Source: Penaeus vannamei
Taxonomy: Eukaryota > Arthropoda > Malacostraca > Decapoda > Penaeidae
DNA length: 17,500 bases
Reading direction: 5' to 3'
Assembly (NCBI RefSeq): GCF_042767895.1
Contig: NC_091555.1
Coordinates: 42,362,967-42,380,466 of the forward strand
Under the pieces are notes generated by a model. That model was given only the letters and a program-made list of their open reading frames with translations, was not told the DNA's origin and ran no database searches. Position 1 is the first letter of the stretch, and each line of letters begins with the position of its first letter. Positions 1-9,907 of this stretch are shown here, piece by piece. The position numbers and the translations under genes are program-made.

Positions 1-189
1 TAAAAACCTATGTTACGGATCATACCAAGAAACCTAAAGAAAAAATATTTAACTGAAAAAAAAGAAAAACAAAATCCAAAAATGTCAACTACTAAGGAAA
101 ATGACAATGGCTAAAATTTTAACAATAATGGATAAAAGAAAATAATATTTTTTTCCTATCTCTCTACAATCAGGAGAAAACTGTGCATT

Positions 190-191
<2 letters not shown>

Positions 192-266
<75 letters not shown>

Positions 267-267
267 T

Positions 268-327
<60 letters not shown>
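192..327. repeat. (AT)n microsatellite ending in (AC)4
   Basis: About 128 bp of nearly pure AT dinucleotide with two AAT interruptions (near 258 and 276), then acacacac. It is self-complementary and would form long hairpins in single-stranded form. If the 3'UTR extends this far, it would be transcribed. Confidence 0.97.
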
Positions 328-438
328 ATTACGGAAAAACGTAAGTTCTCGAATTGGTCTACGAGACAAGGGAAACGTTCTCATCAATCAAAACCGTTTT
401 TTTCGCCACCCCATCTTGTCAGAGAATTCGTATACAAG

Positions 439-460
439 AAAACAAACAAACAAACAAACA
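439..460. repeat. (AAAC)n microsatellite in the 3'UTR
   Basis: About five units of aaac, 30 bp downstream of the ERM stop codon. It reads GTTT on the transcribed strand. Confidence 0.9.
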
Positions 461-491
461 GACAAAAACAAAGAAGAGGAAGATAAGAAAA

Positions 492-656
492 TTAAAGGTT
501 TTCGAACTGGTCGACACGTCGTTTGGTGTTCCCTTGTCGCACCTGTCGCAGCGTCTTGTACTTGGTGTTGCCTTTGGTGATGTTCGCGTTGTAGATCTTG
601 TCGAGGATGGTCAGCTGGTCGGGCTTGCGTTCGGCTTCCAGGGACTGCTTCACGTC
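492..656 (-). CDS. Moe: ERM coding exon 9: C-terminal actin-binding tail and stop
   Basis: Residues 560-613 and the TAA at 494-492. The last 24 residues (KYKTLRQVRQ, then GNTKRRVDQFENL) are the conserved F-actin-binding end, which masks the FERM domain in the inactive protein. Thr594 is the site equivalent to the phosphorylated T558/T567/T564 of moesin/ezrin/radixin. The first half, DVKQSLEAERKPDQLTILDK, is less conserved than in insect moesins. The acceptor is CTTCCGCCAG|GAC. Confidence 0.93.
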   Translation of the reverse strand, partial: DVKQSLEAERKPDQLTILDKIYNANITKGNTKYKTLRQVRQGNTKRRVDQFENL

Positions 657-3600
657 CTGGCGGAAGAGGAATTTTCATTTAGGCATTGAGATAAATTTGG
701 ATGATTGGCGGCAGGAAGGACTTTGAATATAATAAAAAGAAAGTTTTCGTAAGGTGATATGGAGTAAAGTTGGAAGTTCGAATAATCTAGCCTGGGGCAA
801 CTGATAACATGAAATAGAGTTAGCATAAGAAGTAGAAGTTTCAAATGTCTGTCAATCTATTGACGGGAGTAGATCCGAGGACAATAATGAAACTTTATCA
901 ACATTACATCAATTTTGGTCTTGAGTTGCAGAAATGAAGAAAACATATAAGTATTATACGAATCAATCACCTCACCATGATGTATTACATGATATAATAT
1001 GCAAAACATCACACACGGTAGAAAAACAGATCTCGTTTTTTTCTACAAAAAGTCCAGACACAATCCACAAGGTCTGGCGACAGATTGGAAATAATCCAAG
1101 AGTCGAACTAACCTCCAGCAGCTTCATCCTCCTGATGGCGGCTTCATCCTCCTTGGGCTCCTGGATCTCGAGAAGCTCTGGATCGACGTTGACCGGCGCC
1201 ATGGTGTGGCTGGTCTCGGAGGAGGAGCTGCTGGTTCGGCGTTGAATCTCGACCTCGTGTTCAGAGATGTTGTCGCCGTTGAACGCACTCTGGGCAAGGG
1301 CGGCCTCGACTTTCTCGACCACGGGGGTCTTGGGGCGCTGTATCTCCTCTTCGGAGTCGGAAGAGGAGGAGGAGGAGGAGACTTTGGAGACCCTCTGAGC
1401 CGTCGAGGCCGCCAGCAGAGCCAGCGTCGCCTCCTCTTCTTTCCGCCGAGCCTCTTCCACTTCGGACTGCGAGGGAGAGGGAGTGAACGATAAGTTTATG
1501 TTGCTCTGCCAATGGGTAGTTGCGGATTTTTGTTGTTGTTGTTGATTGTTCAATCAAATTTTTAGTTGGTCTATAAGTGTTTTTTTTTACGGGTTGTGGA
1601 TCGTAAATTCTTTCAAATATTTTTTCTTCTTTAATAGATAAAAAAAAGTAAATGACTTTCAGTTAGTGTACAGATGGTACAAGTAGTTCTATGTGTGGGC
1701 TGTTTTCTCGATCGTCTTTTGTTAGTTCTATAATATAGTGCGCTGTCCTGTTATGTAGTTTAATCGTTATCAATCCAAATACATTTATATCACTGTATAC
1801 ATGATGCAGACGATTTTTTTTTTTTTGTAAGAACATATGTCGTTTGTGTCTTTATTCAACGTTTTCCTGTCAATACAACTTATTCAAGAAAGTATTCTCC
1901 AGCTACTTTATTCTTTTCCTATTCTTACCTGAAGTCTCCTTGTCTCTTCATCCTTGACGTTGACCTCATCCTGAATGCGCGAAATCTCGTCCTGCTTGTA
2001 CTTGATCTCCTCCTCCAGCCTTGCCCTCTCGCCGGCCTCCATCTCCTTGGTCTCCTCCAGCCGCGCCATCATCGTCTGCAGCTCCGTCTGCTTCTTCTCG
2101 AGCTCGTCCTTGGCCTCCTGGAGTTCCCGCAGCTGTGTCTCCAGACGGCGGATCGTCTCTTGGGCAGTGAGGAGTTCCTTCTGCCGCACCTCCATCTCCT
2201 TGTTCATGCTCAGGAGGCGCTCCTCGAAGTCCTTCTGCCTCTTCTCTGCCTCCTCTCGCAGGGACACTTCTCGGGCGAGCCTCTCCCTGAAGTGAGATGG
2301 ACGCATTGGAGGAAATATTCCGAGGATGCGCTATTGTCTTTGTTCACGAGGAAGAACAGCGGAGTTAACGATTGTTGACGCATATGGCGTTGGTGTTGAG
2401 AAAGTATAATGATAATGATGATTTTAATTATAGCAATACTATCATGATTACTACTAATAATATGTAATGAGGACAATATGAACATATAGAATGATTGTTA
2501 TTGTCAAGATTACCTATGTAATGATAATGATGATGATGGTGATGATAATGATGATGATAATAATAATGATGATAATAATGATGATAATGATAATGGTATG
2601 ATAATAATAATAATACTATTGATAATGATAAAAGTAATAATAATAATAATTATTATTATCATAATAATAAGAACAAGAAAATGAAATTGTCGTACACACT
2701 TAGCCTCTCTCTCTCGCACGCACGCACACACGCACGCACGCACGCACTCACGCACACCCACCCACCCACACCCACACACTCCCTTCCAACCCCCACCGCC
2801 GTCCAACTCACAGCGCCATCTTCTTGGACATCTTCTCCTCCCGGGCCTGAATCTTCATCTGCTGGACCTCGATCGTGTCAGCCTTACGACGCCGGATAAA
2901 GAGGTCATGATTGCCCATACACAGCGCCAGGATCGTCTTGTTGATGCGGACGTGTGACGAGTTGAAGACAAAGTCCGGGGATTTCTTGTCGATGGGTTTG
3001 ATGATGAATTTGCGGTTGTGGAAGGTGATGTTGCGGATTTCGGACCAAGGGAAGCCGATCTTTGGGGTCAGTCTGGGGGATGGGCGGGGAGGAGGAAGAA
3101 GGTTGGGGTTAGGGCTTTGTTGTTCTCCTATTCAAAGTTGCTGGATTTTCTTAAAGAGTGTTAATAGTTTTCCTTTAATCAATTCCTAAATTGTTTTCCT
3201 AAATAGTTTCAATAATTTTCCTTCAATCATGTCCTAAATGGTTTTCCTAAATAATTGCTGAGTTTCCTAAAGAGTTTTAATAGTTTTCCTTTAATCATTT
3301 CCTAAATAGTCTTGCTAAATATTCATAATAATTTTCCTTTAATCATGTCCTAAATAGTTGCTGGATTTCCTAAAGAATTTTAATAGTTTTCCTTTAATGA
3401 TTTCCTAGTTTTCCTAATTAGTTGCTGGGTTTTCTAAAGAGTTTTGATAATTTTCCTGTAATAATTTGTTTGACTAAATAGTTACTATTTCCATTATGTT
3501 TTCTTTTATTCACTATTATCTGGTAAGTTCCTTTTGCAATTATATCTAGAGGTATTATATATTCGATCTATCAGTGGAATTTATCATTTCCATAAGATCA

Positions 3601-4645
3601 ATATCGCATTTTTCTTTATTTGATTCTCAATTTTTGACCAATAATTAAAGGGATGAAATTTGAACTTGTCCGCGGATCAAATTTTGAAGTTCCATAATAT
3701 TTCTTTTTGGCAATTCATTAATGGAAAAAATAAGGCGAAAGAAAGAGAAAAGGAATGTAGAACATCAATATAAACAAACTGACTGCCAACAAATATACAT
3801 AAATGAAAAAAATGAACCTATAAAGGCTGATTAAAAACGAAAAAAAAAACATCCCACCACTTCAACTTCAGAGAGGTATACTTGCCTGTCTCCTCGCTCG
3901 AAGACGTTGATGCCCAGGGCGTCGATGCCGAGGGTGAGGTCCGTGCCCTTCTTGTTCTTGATGTCGAAGTAGTTGACGCCGTACATCTCCAGGTCTTGGG
4001 CCAGTTTCAGGTAGTCCAGCATAGCCTCGTCTCTGGAATGGGATACATGACGAAAATAAAGTATTGCGAGTTTGGTCTTCTTGTGTGGATCGGGTATGCC
4101 ATTTTGTGTGCTTGAAGACGCTGACGGTGTGTCTTGATGTTTTTTTTTAGATATCAGTCCCTTTTTTCCCAAATCAGTCTCTTAAAATTTAGAAATCGAG
4201 GTGAAAGACATGATTTGATTTTTTTGAAAAAACAGTTGAAGTTATCCATCTCCAGAGACAGGAACGCCCATAATAAATAAGGTCCCGAGTCAAGGCCGCC
4301 CACGTTCAAAGACGCCCAAACCGACCTGATGCGACCCTTGTGCTCCTTGTGCCACGTGGCGATCTTCTCCTCCCACGCGTCACGGGTCAGTTTATGCTGG
4401 TCCAACACGCGCTGGGGCAGAAGGCGGTCGTTGGCGAGGAAACCCGGCTTATGGAAGTCCTGGTTGAAGTCGCCGTACTTGGCCTGCACGGCGTACGAGG
4501 CGAGGAGCACGGCGGCGTCGGGCGGGCAGTAGACCTCGTCGCTCAGGATGGCGTTCTTCACTTGCAGGTAGAACATCCGCTGTTCATCGAGGAGACGGGG
4601 TTAGAACAAATGCCTAATAACAATAGATGTGATTGTGATGTAAGT

Positions 4646-4680
<35 letters not shown>

Positions 4681-7600
4681 CTTCATACCAGTGTTTATTA
4701 GCGTTGATTTAATATAATATACTTTTCAGAAGATCTGTAAGGCATACCTGTATCCATTCAAGACGGAGTTAGAACAAATGCCTAATAACAATTGATATGA
4801 TTGTGGTTATTGTCATGTAAGTAATGTCCATTTTTTTTTTTTACTTCATACCAATGTTTATTAACGTTGCTTTAACAAAATAAACTTTCCAGAAGATCTG
4901 TAAGACATACCTGTATCCATTCAAGCTTTAACATCCCCTTTCCTTCTCGACATTTGTACGACCATATAATAAAATTTACAGCAATCGAACTCTCAAAAAA
5001 GCATCAAACCTTAGATCTGCCCAAAGAGCCCAAAACAGCCTAAATATCCCAAAACAACTGCTACATATCTCACCAGGGTAGACTCCTGGATAATTTCGCT
5101 CACGTCCTCAGGGTAGAATTTGGCGCGGAATTTGAACTGGATGGGATTTTCATGCTTCTTGCCCACTTGTTGGAGAACCTGTCGGAGGGAGAGAGACTGG
5201 TTTGAGGCTGTCAGTGTCTTCGAGTTGTGTGGGCTGTTGTCTGATTATTTCCCTGAACAGTGCAAAGGTCCATGACTTTGGTGGTCGATAGTCATATATT
5301 AGAAAGGGTGTAATAAAAGTGGCATTTAGTACGATGTTTTATCTAGTACATTATTGAAAGGAAGGTGTCTCCTTATACTTGTATACTGTAATCTATTACG
5401 AATACCATTTGCCTCCTTTGAGCAGAAAGAAATATATAGAACACCCTTCTAAGTTCGTGATTCTTATATTCAGATTATACGGCACGGAGTTGTGGATCTG
5501 TGTTTGCAATAAGTGGACAGTATGTGCCCAACAAATACAAGAAATATAAAAATAAGTAAACATGGTTGTGCTTGAGAATCACTGCTCTGCCCAGATTTAA
5601 CACGGTGCCCACAGATCAAGAAAAATATCCATATAAAGACATCGAATCCTACCTCCAAACGGAAACACAAAATCAAACCTTCTTGGTCAGAACCAGCCAG
5701 CTCGTGAAGCCTTTGCTGTCGAGGAACTGGAGCCCGAAGTACCAGATCTCGCGGAGCCCGATCGTTCGAACCACCTGGTCGAAGAGCTGCTTCCCCGTCG
5801 TGCTGGGCTTGATCGAGAACTCCAGCTCGGCGTCCATCGTCGTGATGCGGACGCTGACCTGGTCGAGGTGGAGGGAAAAGAGGGAAGGTTGTGAGGGCGT
5901 TGTAAAGAGGTCACGACTTGGGGTGCTTTGCGGTTGAGTGGTTAGAGGACTTGGGTTGAAGAGGGATTGTTGTGAGGGCGTTGTAAAGGACTTGGGGGGA
6001 GGGGGGTGCTTTGCGGTTGAGTGGTTAGAGGACTTGGGTTGAAGAGGGAGGGAGAAGAGGGAAGGTTGTGAGGGCGTTGTAAAGAGGTCACGACTTGGGG
6101 TGCTTTGCGGTTGAGTGGTTAGAGGATTTGGGTTGAAGAGGGAGGAGGGGAGGGAGGACAGGGAGGGTTGTGAGGGCGTTGGAAAGTTTGGACTTGGGTT
6201 GCATTGCCGTTAGGTGGTTAGAGGGTTTATGCAGAAGAGGGAGGATCGTAGAAATAGAGGAGGTGGAGGGAGAAAAGGGAGGGTTGTGAGGGGCATGGAA
6301 AGAGGATAGGGCTGAGGTTGCGTTGCGGTTAGTTGGTTAGAAGGTTTGGTTGGAAGAGAGAGGGTTATAGAAAAGCTTTGGAAGGACGGTATGATATTTG
6401 GTATGTTGAGGCGTACAGTGGTGAATATAATAAAGTTCAAGGTTTTAAAAGAAGAAGCAAAATTATATTTAGTGGCGGATAGAATTAATCATGAAAATAT
6501 TGCATTTTTTCTTTAAAATGTCGTAATGACCACCTGTACATATAATGTGCCCCCCCCCCACTATTTATAGTTGTTACCCCCTGTGCCCCCACCAGAAATT
6601 TCTCTGGACCCGCCCACGAAAATGCATCTGACTCCCTAAAAATCCATACGCCTATTCCTACTCCGACGCCCACAAATACCCCACGGCCTTTGGAACATCC
6701 GGGAATCGCTACTAATTGTGAATTTATCGTGACAAAAGGATATGGGAAAAAAGGAGGAAAAATTGTGTAATTCTATAGTATGACTAGGGTGTGATAAACA
6801 TATTGTGTAACACTTGAGCCATTTATCACACATGGAAGTTCTATGGTGATATTTTTCTTATGGTAACTCAAATTCCGATGGTTGTGGAAATTTATATCAT
6901 GGTTAACAATAACAACCTGGAAGGTAATAATGATAATAGTGTTTAACTTTGTACTTCATGGTGACATACTGGGAAACTGTAGTAATGTAATGAAAAGGAG
7001 GTTGAGACGAATCATTCTAATCATGATCCTCATTTTCATAATCATTGTCAGCATTATTACCATTAGCATCATCACTGTCAATATCGTCACCATAATTGTC
7101 ACCATCATCACTTTTATCATCAATATTGTCACTATCATAATCATGTACCTCACCAGTGCCAACATCACCATCATCACTGTTCTTATCATCATTATTACCA
7201 CTGTCATCATCGCCATAGGAACAATAATGATGAATGATAATAATGGTGAAAATGGCTACTACGACTGTTATTCTAATTATCATAAACTTATTACAAATGC
7301 TGTATATTAAATATTTAATTGTCTTTATCATCGCCATCGTTCTCCCTCCTCCTCCTCATTACCTTCCTCATTATCATAATCACCCCATCACCATTAGTAG
7401 TAGCAGCAGTATTGGTAACAGTACCATTATCATTATTGCTGCATGTGTTATTATCAGCATTATGAATGCATACGTATATATTATCTATCTATCTATCTAT
7501 CTATCTATATGTGTATATATATGTATGTATGTATGTGAATTGTACAAAACTGATAACGAGAGTATTGATAAATGAAGTGAGACATGCTGATAGTTATTGT

Positions 7601-9825
7601 TATCAGCATCATCACTATCATCATTATTAGTCATAATCATATTATATAGAAATGTTTATGCAATTCCTCTCGGTTTTTAGTGCTTTAGGTAATCTTCCTA
7701 TTTTCATAACATCCGCGGAGGTAAATTAAATTTCAAAAGAAAATTTGTTTTAAGGATTCAACAGCAAACTTTAAATTTTCGGAAATTCAAAGGAAATTTT
7801 TCTTCGAAAATTCAAACAAAAAACTGTTTCGAAAATCCAAACGAAATTTATTTCATGAATTCAAACGAAGACTTCTTACAAGGATTCAAACGACGCTTTT
7901 TAAATTAAAATCATTGATCCAAACGAAAACTTGTTTTCAGCCAGAGTTGAAAAAATAGAGCTAGATTTTTATGCTCACCATAAAACCATGATAAGAACAT
8001 ACAACACTCGTGGGATTAAAGCATGTATTAAAAATTCGATTTATGACAAAGCTTCACTCAGTACACGAAATTTGTTCCTAATCCGATAATATAACATGAT
8101 TAATTTAAGTTCACACACGGGAGATTTGTCATGAAACATTTTGATAAAAAAATGGTATTCGACGAATGAGAGGAGGAAAAATACCGAATGAAATGTTTAG
8201 ATTTTTTCCTTAAATGTCAATACATTTCTTTGCATAATACGTCAGACGAGCAAAGATTCTGTTTTTCGACTGGCCACGTTTTCACTTTTTTTTTCATTTT
8301 GATTAATTCTCAAATATTTCTTACATTCAGTTGTGGGAGACATTCTGACATTTTATGACGTCAACGAGCCAATAGCCGTGAACAGCGAGCGAGATAAGTC
8401 CACTATCAGCGATAAGATAGCGTTCTCCAGTAGTCTTTCACAATAGTAGTTCCACCAGAATGTGCCCGGTATAATAAGACCTTTTAGATCGTGGGTTGAA
8501 AGCCTTCGGGTTACTTGCATTCGAAAATCATAAATTCTGAACAAAATAACTACATCCGCTCTTGATACTATAAAGAGCGTGAGGCGATCCTATTTCTTAC
8601 ATTTTAATTCCCCTTCTGATGATGATATTGTATCCAATCCTTCTTAGTAATCGTATTTGATCCCTTCTTTAATCTAGATCCAGATATGAATCTCGGTCGA
8701 GCGACAAACAGACTGATGAATCTGTGGCTCGCATGCACTCTTGTGAATGAAACCGGCTGTCTTGGTGTCGTAACGGATCTCATTCCCTAGTTTGCACATT
8801 TTAGGATAGTACTGAATAATCTACTTTATGTTAATCAGTATTCAGGAGTTCCTATAAAATTGCAGCACATATTTTACCTACTGAATATTAGGCCTACATG
8901 TATACCTCATGACTATTAAAAAAGAGGAAAAAAATCTATATACATATATGTATGTTTGTAAAGAGGAAAATTGATATTTTTATATCAAGCATTAAAAGTA
9001 AATGGTATGCAGATAACTTTAAATAAAAGTTAGATATCACTCCAAAGTTTGTTTGTCAGGAACTATATGATTTTGATTAATTAAGATTCAGATACTTGAC
9101 TTCGCCTGCCACGATAAAATTTTCCCCTCATCAGATTTCAAATAAGATCAGTTTTTCATCCGCCTATTATGTATAAAATCTCAAAGGCGTTTACAAACTA
9201 GAAATCTTGGGGCTTTCAATTAATATTCTTTTGGTCTTTAACAACATTGCTAATATTAATAATCTGTTTCTATGCAAACGCTTTGGCATTTTGTTTTGTT
9301 ATCATTACATTTATCATTATTTTCATAAGTACCCCTATTATCATCATTACCGATGTTATTTAACCATTTTTCACACTTTTTATTTACCTTTAACCTTTAT
9401 TATCTGTAAAGGAGAAAAAAAAGAAATATGCAAATCATTTGATTCTTACATGCAACAAAGGTATTTTAAGACATTATCTAAAGTTTTAGTATAATGAATC
9501 CTCATTTTTGTAGCAGGTTATTTTTCGATTAAGGCGTATCAATAAATAAATTGGCTTACATATCATCCTGTTATTTGCGTTTGTATTTTCATATCATTTA
9601 AGTTTATATCTTTTTCTAAATTAACTGTTGTCGTCTAGTTGTTAATCTGGCATTTGGTGATAATACAATAGAAATGCTGATAAGTCGGTGGAATTATAAG
9701 CGAAACCGTTGTTTATATGTGCATTGTATTGTTTTTTTTTTCCCGAATGTAGTATCGTGAGTTTTATTGTCACATGCAACAATAGGGTTTTCAAATTGTT
9801 TGCCGTAATTAGTCATCAGTCATCT

Positions 9826-9907
<82 letters not shown>

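Larger units (their letters stand above)
1..491 (-). other. ERM 3'UTR and downstream flank
   Basis: This is sequence after the stop codon. No AATAAA or ATTAAA is present on the minus strand between 491 and 1, so the polyadenylation site is probably beyond the window or uses a variant signal. The stretch contains an (AAAC)n run and a long (AT)n array, listed separately. No other gene is supported. Confidence 0.5.
2287..2811 (-). other. ERM intron 6 (525 bp), filled with simple repeats
   Basis: GT-AG intron. Its middle, about 2398-2665, is an imperfect GAT/AAT array. About 2715-2790 is a CACG/CACC-type CA-rich tract lying close to the donor. The repeats occupy well over half of the intron. Confidence 0.85.
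3073..3885 (-). other. ERM intron 5 (813 bp, GC-AG)
   Basis: This is the longest intron within the body of the gene. The part nearest the acceptor (about 3137-3475) is a degenerate tandem repeat. The remainder (3480-3850) is AT-rich with no recognisable feature. See the separate entry for the GC donor. Confidence 0.85.

Noticed and set aside
85..387. Tyr/Ile-repeat ORF
   Set aside because: It is a translation of the (AT)n array in the 3' flank.
1206..1493. Plus-strand ORF opposite ERM exon 8, Gly/Leu-rich
   Set aside because: It is a mirror frame of a codon-biased, GC-rich exon. The minus-strand frame has homology and splice sites; this one has neither.
6956..7337. Long ORFs rich in Ile/Met or Asp/Asn
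   Set aside because: They are translations of the ATC/ATT microsatellite in several frames and on both strands. They lack splice context and any domain.
8440..8540. Possible tRNA-like segment (gggttgaaagccttcgggtt)
   Set aside because: No acceptor stem, anticodon arm or B-box could be fitted around it.
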